Shown here: positions 52,326 to 64,000 of the stretch, one piece after another
Numbering within the stretch: the first letter of the stretch is position 1
Layout: the number at the start of each line of letters is the position of its first letter
Assembly (NCBI GenBank): GCA_054601695.1
Contig: BAAHQB010000206.1
Location: 62,001 to 126,000, forward strand
Source: Amorphochlora amoebiformis
Lineage: Eukaryota; Cercozoa; Chlorarachniophyceae
Length of the DNA: 64,000 bases
Reading direction: 5' to 3'
Notes under the pieces: generated by a model
What the model saw: only the letters and a program-made list of their open reading frames with translations
Told to the model about the DNA's origin: nothing
Databases searched by the model: none
Position numbers and translations under genes: made by a program

Positions 52326-52684
52326 ATATATATATATAGATGACACTATATATTATATCTATATCATGTTTAGGCACATAAATAAAATTTATACATACAC
52401 ATTATATACATACATAAATACATATATATATATATATATATATATGTATATTTATATGTATATATATAATATATATATATATATATACATCGCGAGATAA
52501 TACAGAAACACAAAAATTATACACGCGAAAAAAGAGAAACACAGACAACGCGATAACAGAAAGCCTAGAGAGAAGAAATCCACCATGGCATATTGAGACT
52601 GGTAGGATTTATGTTAAATTCACGTCGTTTGGGGCAATCTCCCTGCCAATTAGGGTTAAAGGTAAGGTTAGGCTGGCTGGCTCC

Positions 52685-52726
<42 letters not shown>

Positions 52727-53350
52727 CCTCTTTCCTTTCCCTCTATTTTCTTCTCTCTCTCTTTTTTCTCTCTCTCTCTTCTCTCCTCTCTCCCTCCCGC
52801 GCTCTTCCCTTCTCTCCCTTTCCCTCTCATTCCTCACTCTGCATTTTTCGAATCTCACTGCTACAGCCAGATTCACCTTCTTATTGTCTCCGCTGAATTT
52901 CTCGGCTTTCGCGTCCTCTTTCTCTGGGGTTAGGATAAGCCGTTAGATTTGATTTTGAAGGTTAAATACGCGTGCGTTAGGATACCTCGGAATAGGGGAG
53001 AGAGGGAGAGGTTGCAGGAGGGGAGAGTGGGAGAGGGAGAGACGGGGAGAAAGAGAAAAAGAGCGAAATCGAGGCAGGTAGGTGTAGACGGGGAGGGAGA
53101 CACGAGTAAAAAAGAGAGAGAGGCCTTGGTTTCATTAGAGTTTGTGCTGGGAAAAAATCAGAAGGGGGCCAAGGTTCAGGTTAGGAGTTGAAATGTGCCT
53201 CGCTCTTTTGTCCGGCGCAAGAATTCCAGTCGAGAAATCTTTCTTGTTGTTTGTATTTCTTCATTTAATACCTGGATTTTGTCGCGTTGTTTTATTGATT
53301 ATGGATATGTCTGTTGGTGTGCATGTAGGTATAAATGTAAATGTACATAT

Positions 53351-53389
<39 letters not shown>

Positions 53390-53548
53390 CATATGATAAT
53401 TATAACGAATATATATATATATATATGCATATATATTTACTTATATGTATATTGTAATACTAGCTGTACAAATATATAATATTTATACATTTAATACAGA
53501 TCTACATATATTATATACGTATATAAATATATATATATGTATGTATTC

Positions 53549-53592
<44 letters not shown>

Positions 53593-53598
53593 ACATAC

Positions 53599-53632
<34 letters not shown>

Positions 53633-53665
53633 GTATATATGTAAAATATAATAATATGTATGTAT

Positions 53666-53736
<71 letters not shown>

Positions 53737-53765
53737 TATACACATTTATATATATTATATATATA

Positions 53766-53808
<43 letters not shown>

Positions 53809-53816
53809 ATATAATA

Positions 53817-53862
<46 letters not shown>

Positions 53863-53926
53863 TCTATTTCTCCAAACACACGTATATATATATATATATG
53901 CATACATATATGTATATATATATATA

Positions 53927-53966
<40 letters not shown>

Positions 53967-54090
53967 ATATATACATATTGCATACATATACACACACACA
54001 TATATATATGTATATGTATATATCTATGTATATATGTATATATGTATGTATATATATACATATAAATATGTATGTATGTATATATATTTA

Positions 54091-54122
<32 letters not shown>

Positions 54123-54539
54123 TATATATATGTATACATATATAAGAATATCCGTATACATACATAGCATACATGTATATCATATAAAAAACTCAACCTT
54201 CATAGCCTCATCAATCCCATTCTTCCTCCTCCTCAATATCTCCCTCATCCCAACTCCATCCTCCCTTCTTCTCCTTCCCCTTCCATCCTTCCTCTCCTTC
54301 TTACGCTCAACAGGCCTCAAGATCATAGTCGGAAGTTCTGCAGGAGGATGGGGTTTGTGAACCGGAACTAACCTGGAATATGCGTCGGAAGCTTCTGTGG
54401 TCCACGGCTCATGAGGACAGGGAAACGGTTTCCCACGCGGAGGAGGAACCCAATGCATCCGCTCGCGGAGGCACAGGGTACAGGTGCTCGGGGCGGTGGC
54501 GCGGACGCGCGAGTTTAGGGAGCCAGAGAACCAGTCCAT
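50754..54539 (-). CDS. Basic protein of unknown family
   Basis: Exons supported: 54539-54373 (starts [18 protein letters not shown], ends DAYSR), 52923-52877 ([15 protein letters not shown]), 52642-52584 ([19 protein letters not shown], weaker), 52243-52173 ([19 protein letters not shown], then PKPN), 50859-50754 ([20 protein letters not shown] to stop TAG). The last two join in phase. At least one exon between 54373 and 52923 and another near 52300-52580 are unresolved. The protein is rich in Trp, Tyr, Lys and Arg; the Arg/Ser/Thr-rich, acid-poor N-terminus could be an organelle presequence. I do not recognise the family. A mitochondrial structural or ribosomal role is only a guess from composition. 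Confidence 0.55.
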
Positions 54540-54951
54540 TTATCCTGAGTTGGTTTGTTTTCAAGTTTTTGGTTATTCGAATAAGATTCCCACCAGATCT
54601 TGGAATTACCTGCTGGGTTCCACCTTTTAAAGATAAAATATGAAGCTTTTGCTTTTTGGCCGAGAGTAACCTATATCCCACCTCCCTTTCGCGGTCCACC
54701 GTTGAGATTTTGGATTGTCACGCTGGTAGGTCACGGATGCGCCCTCTAGTGTAAGAGAGAGACGTAGTTGGAGACTTAAAACTATATATGCTATTTCGTA
54801 GATATATTGAGATATTAAGATGTGGACATTATATATTCAAATAATGGATATATGCATATAATATCGATATATCAGTGTTTTCTGGATATCCCACAGATAT
54901 CTTACGTGATATCTGATATCCAGGGGGATAGACCCCCACATCGTTAAGAGG
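54540..54951. promoter_or_regulatory. Divergent region between genes 6 and 7
   Basis: 412 bp between start codons, free of long microsatellite. The right part (54789-54925) is dense in GATATC/ATATC, including the nested inverted repeat at 54882-54923 that ends 28 bp before the ATG of gene 7. No TATA box or initiator could be assigned. Confidence 0.6.
54882..54923. promoter_or_regulatory. Nested inverted repeat built from GATATC
   Basis: The outer arms CTGGATATC (54882-54890) and GATATCCAG (54915-54923) are exact reverse complements. The inner arms CAGATATC (54894-54901) and GATATCTG (54908-54915) are also exact. The centre is TTACGT. AGATATCT also occurs in the 90 bp promoter of genes 4/5. 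Confidence 0.75.
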
Positions 54952-56007
54952 ATGGCCGCCCGGCTCTTAGCAGCGCTTGCGATCGCAGCCCTCGCAGCCG
55001 CCATGCCTTCCGTTCGCACAGGAGGAAAGGGTATTTTGTGAAATTAACGGCTGGGGTCAATTTCGGTTACTTATTTTTTGTTTTCGACATGTGGATATTA
55101 TGTATTCCCAGTTAAGGCCGTTCCACCGCTACGTCCTGGAAGTCAGGTGCGAATGGAGTGTTTGGAAAGGGGTTCTGAGTGGTTCTGAATCTATTATATA
55201 TTTGTTTTTTATACCCGGTTGTATATCGTTTTCCGGCATATCTATGCACGGCCTTATTCCGGGCGGAAATTCGCCTCTCAGAAGATCAAAGCAGGGTAAT
55301 CTGAATATTCCTTTTAAAATCGCCTATTTCCATACTCATTCGCGTCAATTCGAACACTACACCCCAATGCATTGGAGTTTTGAGTAAAGATAAAGCAATC
55401 CTGCGCTCTCCACTCGCAGACTCTCACTCGACTAAATAAACTAATCTCTTATTTAATTCTCCGTTCCTATAGAACCCCTGTACTTGTCACGATCCTTCGT
55501 TCGCTTGACCAACAATCTGACGAATATATCCTATGCCCTCGAACACACACATCTCTCGGCCCTTGGCCTAGAATTCCGTATAAGATTTTGAGTAATTGAG
55601 AGTTTTTTCGGAATTTTGATTAATGTGCCTTCTGATACCCAGAACGACGAAGGTTCCTCCTCCAGGTATCCGAAATCCTCCTCATACTATTGGAAGGAAC
55701 TGATGAAATCTTTTCAGCCCGCAAATCTGGAACCGCGAAAGTTATCGCTCCCAAGACTGGTACCACGAAGCCTGCCAAGGCTGGCACAACCAAGTCCTTC
55801 GGGATTCTGCGCGCCCCCCCCCCCCCGGTTTCAACGCAAAAGAAGGTGGCTCCACCCGCGTCTGGGACCATGAAGAGGGTAAGTGTATGTTCATCGGTTT
55901 TAAAATATGGGTCTGTATGTGTTACACACACACACATACATGTATGTGTATATGTATATGTATAGAGAGAGAGAGAGATATTTCTATGTTATATATGTAA
56001 CATATAC

Positions 56008-56038
<31 letters not shown>

Positions 56039-56230
56039 ATAAATGTATATATATGTATATAAATGTATATAGATGTATTTATATGTATAACATATATATA
56101 TATATATATATATATGTATACATGTGTGTATATATAATATATAATATATATATATATATATAATATATATATATATACAGGTAAATAAATGAAAATTGTA
56201 TTTTAATAATAATTTTGCATAGTATTTCTG

Positions 56231-56309
<79 letters not shown>

Positions 56310-56447
56310 ATATAAATAATTTCATTCACCAGATCCAGCCCGCACCGTACGTGAGCACACCCAAGAAGACCAACAAAAAGCCTGTGGACCCCAATACTCG
56401 AAGGGCTCAGCTGGCAGCTGCAGGGGGGGTACCTTTCTCTATCCCTC

Positions 56448-56498
<51 letters not shown>

Positions 56499-56598
56499 TA
56501 TATGTACACATATAATATTTAAATAGTATATATATACACATATATCAATGAATATATGTACAGACATATGTATATAATATATATATATATATATACAC

Positions 56599-56634
<36 letters not shown>

Positions 56635-56655
56635 GTAAAATTTATTCTTTAATAG

Positions 56656-56744
<89 letters not shown>

Positions 56745-56843
56745 ATATATATATATATATATACGTAGAATATGTATTTTATCTAATGCATAATATGTAT
56801 ATGCATATCATATATATAAAATATATATATATAATATAATATA

Positions 56844-56887
<44 letters not shown>

Positions 56888-57131
56888 CATACATATATAT
56901 ATACATATATCTATATATGTTTAGATATATTGTAAATTCATACATTTAACATATGTGAGCGTATGTTAGTGGTGCATAGAGTACGTATATATAACCCATT
57001 TAAATAATTAATGTATATAACGTATAAATATATATATATTTACATATATGTAAACATACATATATACATATACATATACATGTGAATATACATATATATG
57101 TATAGATAAATATATACATATATAAATATAT

Positions 57132-57164
<33 letters not shown>

Positions 57165-57185
57165 GTGAACATATACACACACACA

Positions 57186-57230
<45 letters not shown>

Positions 57231-57540
57231 TATAATATATATGTATATATATATATATATGTACATATATATATATATATAATATATATGCATATATACA
57301 TGCACATACATTATGAATTATATACATAAATATATATATATATATATATGTATATATATGAATAAAAATAACAATAACAATAGTAATAATAATATAATAT
57401 ACATGAAACTAGATGTGTGTGTTTTTACATGTACATATAATATGTATATATTGTCCCCCTCATGTATCTCACTCTAGTCTTAGTCTATTGCCAAGAGTTC
57501 AAGCTTACATGGTAGGAGCGTCAGTGTTCATTACTCACGT

Positions 57541-57585
<45 letters not shown>

Positions 57586-57694
57586 TACATAAATTATATG
57601 TAAATTATATATATATATATAAGTTATATATATATACATAAATTATATATATATATATATTTATACATGCATATATAATATATAAATAGACATG

Positions 57695-57752
<58 letters not shown>

Positions 57753-58008
57753 ACGGATACATAATGTAGAAATATACGCATATATGAGAAGAATTATTTT
57801 ATATTTGTACATCTAATTATCTGCAATAAAGGTGGTTATCCTCTCGGCTTTCGACCAAGTCGTCAGCAATCCTGGTCCATATATATCTTCTCTATTTGAT
57901 ATAAAATGATATGTAAATATACTTATATACATATGTGTGTGCGTTATAAGACAATTAATAATATATACAAAAAAGGTATATACATATATATATAATATAT
58001 ATATCTAC

Positions 58009-58062
<54 letters not shown>

Positions 58063-58367
58063 TATGTTTACATGTATATATACAGGTATGTATAAACATA
58101 TGTGTATTCACAGATCCTAAAAATTATGTACACAAATACGTTTACACAAATAATAACCCCATCTCAACCGTTCAGGTTCTGGGAAGTCTCCTAAAAGGGT
58201 GGCACCTAAAGCTGCCGCTCCCGCCGCTGTCGAAGCAAAGAAAGGCTCGCTTCCTGGACAAACTATTACGGTTTGTTCATATCTCTAAGGATACAAATGC
58301 CTGATATATATTCCCATATATAGCGAATGCGCAAGATGTTGTATATTATATACATACAAATACATAT

Positions 58368-58399
<32 letters not shown>

Positions 58400-58729
58400 T
58401 GATATGTATGTTTTCATCTAAATATATACACATATGTATATATATATATATGTAAATGTGGATGAGTTTGTATACATATATAAAGCATTTTTTTAAATAT
58501 ATATATATGTGTGTAGTAAATATACATACATATACATAATATATGTATATATATATATATATACATATGTACATATACACACGCATATATACACAAATAT
58601 ATATATATATATATGTGTATATATATATAATATATGTATTAAATATATTTATATATATAAAATATTGTTTTCGTAATATAAATATGAAATACTGACACCT
58701 TTATTCAAAAACACACGTACCATATGTAC

Positions 58730-58774
<45 letters not shown>

Positions 58775-58955
58775 CATATGAATATATATATATATACATA
58801 TATACACACATATATGTATATATGTAATACATATATATATATACATAGATAGATACATTGTTTGAAGTAAGCATATTTGTATACATACATATCCATGTAC
58901 ATATACATATAATATACACATATATATATGTGTAAATATATATATACACATGTAA

Positions 58956-58986
<31 letters not shown>

Positions 58987-59918
58987 GTGTATCTATGTGT
59001 AGCATGAATATGTTTATGTTTATTTATATATTTATTCATACATAATACATATGGATATGTATAAGTGCACATATATATAGTCAACACAACATGTATGTAG
59101 TCAACACAGCAGGTCGGTACGTCGGTAGTCTTCGCCTACCGGTAGTATTTGTAGTAGTCATGAAGTCTGGTTGTCTAGGGCTTGGTTGACGTCTGTTTGA
59201 CCAGTTCGGGAGCGTGACTTTTCACCCGTCTCTTAATAGTCTGAAGTCTCGTTCCTACCGGGCAGTATAGGGTAGTGTCGGGTAGTACCGCATAGTAGGT
59301 AATGATGCGATCTTGAGCTATCTCCCGGATTTCTAGTGATATCTATGACTACCCTTGTTTATTGAATTGATATCTACTCATGGAGCCGGTCCTCTCATGC
59401 TAGTTATATGTTTGCTATAACAATCATCTATATGTTGTACATTCACACACATGATGCAAATATTAACATTCAGACGTTAAGAGGTGGCCCCAAACAGAAG
59501 CCTGTTCGAATTTCAAATGTCGATTTCGTAGAGGCCAAGACCTCCAAGAAAAAGGCGCCCACGTCTAAGGTACAAGTACGGAGTGCGTCTATATAATGTA
59601 TATATTTATATGCATATACGTGCATAGAAATAAATGAATATATATACATATATATATATATACATATATATAAATATATATATATATACATATATACATA
59701 TATATATATATATATGCGTGTGTGTGTGTATGTACAATATACATATATATACACACATATATACACATATACAATATGTATGAATTATATTTATGTAAAT
59801 TAATTTAGATGTACATAAACATATTTAAATATTTATATACATAAATATAGATTTAATTATTTATTTATATGTATTTATGTATCTATATGTGTGTAAGATA
59901 TAACCTATATGTATTAGT

Positions 59919-59960
<42 letters not shown>

Positions 59961-59986
59961 TATATTATAAATATATACATATATAT

Positions 59987-60023
<37 letters not shown>

Positions 60024-60175
60024 CTGTGTACATAGATATTAAATATATATATATATATATATATTATCTATATGTATGTATCTGCATACGTAATGTGAAT
60101 GTATGTCCAAATATGTACGTGTACATATTTCAGATTCCCCCTAAGGTTTATCACGAATCTAAGCAAGATGTGGTA

Positions 60176-60236
<61 letters not shown>

Positions 60237-60317
60237 CATATGTATATACGTATATTATGACATGTATCTTTAAGTATGTGTGTATACATACACACATATG
60301 TATGTGAGTGCAATATT

Positions 60318-60356
<39 letters not shown>

Positions 60357-60645
60357 TATACACGTGTGTGTGTGTATGTATATATACATATAAATATAAA
60401 TATATATATATATATATTTATATGTACATATACATATATATATATATATATATGACTATATGTATATATATATATATATACATATTGTTAGCGCAGTGGT
60501 ATAGTAGATGTTAGTCCAGAGTTTGATTTAAGTCTGTTTGAATTATGATTAACTTTCTTCTCAAGAATTCAACAAGATACGTGCTCAAGTAATGGTGACG
60601 TTAGGTCATGTGAGATTGACATGGCGTGACCTCACGTTCGGTCAC

Positions 60646-60697
<52 letters not shown>

Positions 60698-60703
60698 TAT
60701 ATG

Positions 60704-60737
<34 letters not shown>

Positions 60738-60929
60738 AAGCCCGTTACTACCGGGGACTACCCGGTATTACCCGGTTCTACCCGGTACCACCGGCCAGGC
60801 AATCTTCGAGCAATCTCCGGGATCTCCAGCGATCTGCAGCTTTCTGTAGTATACGTACGGCTATACTTCAACACGCTATCTACTCTTCAAGCCGCATCTA
60901 TCTATGTTATCTACATTGTTGCTTGTTAA

Positions 60930-60961
<32 letters not shown>

Positions 60962-61014
60962 TTTATAAATATGTATATATATATATATATAGTATACAAA
61001 AATATGTATTGTTC

Positions 61015-61049
<35 letters not shown>

Positions 61050-61365
61050 ATATAATATATGTATGTATATATTTATATATATATATATATATATATTACA
61101 TGTAAAATATAGATTTATGGATATTTGTGTATACATCCTACATATGTGTACATATATAAATATATTTATATTATGTATAAATGTATTATATATACATATA
61201 TGTATATACGTATATATTATGATGTTGTAAATAATACATATATATATATATCATATATTCATATATATATATATATATATATATGTATAAATATATATAT
61301 ATATATATATGTATGTAGATAAATATATATACGGACAGATATTACTATATAATAGAGATATATAT

Positions 61366-61435
<70 letters not shown>

Positions 61436-61592
61436 TAACGCAGGCAAATCGTGCCAATGCGAACTTGCTTATGGGAGCTGGGGGTCTGGCTGCATTCGCT
61501 TATTTACTTAAAGATGGGGCATTAGGTAAATATATATATATAGAAATATATATATATATATATATATGTGTGTATATATATATATACGTATG

Positions 61593-61637
<45 letters not shown>

Positions 61638-61822
61638 TTATATGTATAGATATACATGTATGTATATTCTTGTATTTCATATAATATATATGTATATATA
61701 TATATATGTATATATATACATATATATATACACACATATATATACATATATATGTATATATATTAATGGTTGCTACATGTATATATATATATACATATAC
61801 ATACACACATGTACATATATTA

Positions 61823-61883
<61 letters not shown>

Positions 61884-62203
61884 GTATATATGTATATACA
61901 TGTATATAAATATATATATATATATATATATGTATATTATAATAATAAGTTTTTATGTCTATTTTGTAAAAATAGTGTTGGTATATGTATATATATATAT
62001 ATATATATATACATATACGTATAGAAATATATATATATATATATATATATAACATATTGTATACAGAAGAAATATATGCCTTACATCATCCCATGTACGC
62101 ATGTACATTAATTTGTATATCATATACATGTATTTATATACATATAGGTAAAAATTAGATATGTAAAATTATACATAATGTACACACAGGTATAAATCTA
62201 TTT

Positions 62204-62277
<74 letters not shown>

Positions 62278-62317
62278 CATATATATTTATATATATATAT
62301 ATATATATATTGTATAT

Positions 62318-62363
<46 letters not shown>

Positions 62364-62606
62364 GTATATATATATATATATAAATATATATATATATATT
62401 GATATGTGTGTGTGTATATATGTGTGTATATATTTTCATATATACATATATATATATATATAATATATACATCTATATATTTGTATATGATATGTATGTG
62501 TATATTTTCATCTACGCAAATATATACATATATACATATATATACTTATATTTAGAGGACATGGAGACTGATGAAGCGTATGATGCGGTATATTTACATA
62601 TCATAC

Positions 62607-62664
<58 letters not shown>

Positions 62665-62697
62665 GTCTACATATATATATTTATGAAAAAGGCTGCA

Positions 62698-62735
<38 letters not shown>

Positions 62736-63081
62736 GTATATATATATTGATATATATATATATATACATATATATATTTATATATACATGTGTAGATGTA
62801 CGTTTGTTTATGCCTAATATTTTGTATATTTATTCTATATTGTATTGTACACATATAATATCCAATATACATCTATATATATATACATATATATTATATT
62901 AAATAATGCATACATATATTATATATAAATAATAAATACAAATCTATACATACTGTATACATATTCACACCCATGTTATATATTATAATATATATATACA
63001 TATATCAATATATATATAGTACATATACATATATACGTATATAAATGTATATATATTTATATATCTATATATATATTTTAT

Positions 63082-63119
<38 letters not shown>

Positions 63120-63207
63120 ATAAAATGTATATATTATATAGATATGTCTATATCTTTTTATACATTATATACATATATATATATATATCTGTCATATCAT
63201 CTATATA

Positions 63208-63261
<54 letters not shown>

Positions 63262-63300
63262 TATATATATATATATGAGCCATACAAATGTAAATATACT

Positions 63301-63341
<41 letters not shown>

Positions 63342-63975
63342 ATATATAAATATATACATACATACATAGATGTACACACATATATACATATATGTATATA
63401 TATACATATTTATAAATACATTATATATGACATAGATGTACATATATGTTTATGAATCATATATTGGAATGTATGTGTAAAGTGTGTGTGTGTATCATAT
63501 ATGTACAATGTAAATACATGTATATATATATATATACATTTTCATATATATATATATATATATACATACATATTACACAATATCCACTCAAAATCATTCA
63601 TACCCACATTGCACCCAGGCTCCAATTGCTGCTTCTACTACTGGTCACTGTCACTCAACCCTAACCATACTCATCCTTTCGTAACCCTAGCCCCAAAATA
63701 ACTTAAGATTCCTCTCGTAATTTCGCATCCTTCGTATTCAAAAAATTCTCATCTCTAAAAAAAAAATCTTCTCATCATTACCCTAAATGGGCACTGTGGG
63801 CGCTATGGGCTCAACCTAATTCTAATCAATGTGAATGATAGGGCAACTAATTTAATCGTAAAATTTAATGTTTCGAAGTAATTGGGATAATACGCTTATT
63901 GCAACCTGATATCAATACTTTCTAAACTTATTCTAACCCTAAGTAGGAGCAACAGCCGCTGTGCAAGTGGAAGAG
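54952..63975 (+). CDS. Signal-peptide, Lys/Pro/Ala-rich single-pass membrane protein, 3'-partial
   Basis: Exons: 54952-55030, 55112-55146, 55282-55295, 55473-55577, 55643-55665, 55718-55878, 56333-56428, 58187-58270, 59474-59569, 60134-60172, 61444-61525, 62556-62587, 63619-63643, 63947-63975, all joined in phase. The N-terminus ([20 protein letters not shown]) is a clear signal peptide. A short globular stretch follows ([20 protein letters not shown]). Next come about 150 residues rich in Lys, Pro, Ala and Thr resembling a histone H1 tail ([49 protein letters not shown]). Exon 61444-61525 encodes a likely membrane segment ([16 protein letters not shown]), followed by an acidic tail ([11 protein letters not shown]). 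No stop codon is seen; the gene runs off the window. Function is unknown; a type I topology with a cationic lumenal domain is inferred. Confidence 0.8.
55282..55295 (+). CDS. 14 nt microexon of gene 7
   Basis: Exon AAGATCAAAGCAGG lies between CTCTCAG and GTAATC. It carries the frame from phase 0 (exon 55112-55146) to phase 2, which the exon at 55473 needs. Without it the Lys/Pro/Thr-rich frame at 55643 and 55718 cannot be reached from the signal-peptide exon. Confidence 0.7.
59090..59400. repeat. Dispersed element, copy 1, in a gene 7 intron
   Basis: About 300 bp of balanced composition with repeated ACCGGTAG/GGGTAGT motifs. Its 3' half shares GCgATCTTgAGC.ATCTCCcGG and TATCTACTC...AGCCG with 60755-60905 in the same orientation. 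Its 5' half shares GTCTGTTTGA and nearby words with 60480-60650. It begins with a direct repeat of TAGTCAACACA. Confidence 0.7.
60480..60905. repeat. Dispersed element, copy 2, interrupted by (TA)n
   Basis: Related to 59090-59400, but with (TA)n at about 60648-60735 separating the halves. The first half starts with TAGCGCAGTGGTA, like a Pol III A box, and AGTTTGATTTA about 30 bp later weakly resembles a B box. The second half contains clustered ACCCGGTA motifs. It could be a tRNA-derived short interspersed element. Confidence 0.6.
63655..63946. other. Non-microsatellite intron stretch near the right edge
   Basis: Between the last two visible gene 7 exons. Contains a few CCCTAA-like words (63658-63695, 63932-63943) and AT-rich unique sequence, with no coding exon seen. 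As at 7625, an exon (63947) follows a CCCTAA-like word, with acceptor CCCTAAGTAG. Confidence 0.55.
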
Positions 63976-64000
63976 GTATACATATATATGAATATATATA

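Noticed and set aside
52949-53191. + strand 80-residue Arg/Glu/Lys-rich frame
   Set aside because: It covers a purine-rich GAGAGGG tract and runs opposite gene 6; composition explains it.
60480-60560. A functional tRNA gene starting at TAGCGCAGTGG
   Set aside because: The A-box-like word is good, but no acceptor stem, anticodon stem or proper B box (GGTTCRANNCC) can be formed; a decayed tRNA-derived element is more likely.

Overview
The window is nuclear DNA of an unidentified, probably unicellular eukaryote. Most of it is TA/TATG microsatellite. Real coding sequence sits in small islands (14 to 340 nt) flanked by GT and AG, so the genes are strings of tiny exons in introns built largely of (TA)n. 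Blocks of degenerate TTAGGG/CCCTAA telomere-type repeat lie inside introns. No prokaryotic features, rRNA genes, confident tRNA genes or CRISPR arrays were seen. Long Tyr/Ile reading frames are translations of (TA)n and were ignored.

Seven protein genes could be assembled by following reading frame and splice phase from exon to exon. They alternate strictly in strand: (1) sulfite oxidase, + strand, 5' end off the window, coding to about 10474 or slightly beyond; (2) an EDR2 C-terminal (DUF1336) protein, - strand, about 21215 to 12468; (3) a circularly permuted YqeH/BPG2-type GTPase, + strand, about 21668 or 21992 to 39450; (4) a small secreted or lumenal protein of unknown family, - strand, 43687 to 42414; (5) an RCC1-repeat protein, + strand, 43778 to 49710; (6) an unknown basic protein, - strand, 54539 to 50754; (7) a signal-peptide, Lys/Pro/Ala-rich, single-pass membrane protein, + strand, 54952 to beyond the right edge. 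Genes 2/3, 4/5 and 6/7 are divergent, with 90 to about 450 bp (up to about 780 bp for 2/3) between start codons. Genes 1/2, 3/4 and 5/6 converge on gene-free stretches.

Three things stand out. First, many exons have one to three decayed partial copies in the neighbouring intron, upstream when the 5' part was copied and downstream when the 3' part plus donor was copied; this occurs in genes 1, 2 and 3. Second, telomere-type repeat occupies introns of at least three genes and in one place provides the splice sites themselves (around 7625 and 7672). A 43-45 bp non-telomeric module is shared by two such blocks 22 kb apart. Third, gene ends and divergent promoters carry strong inverted repeats (21412, 42174/42343, 49807, 54882). 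Exon boundaries were read by eye from homology, phase and GT/AG; no alignment or transcript evidence was available.
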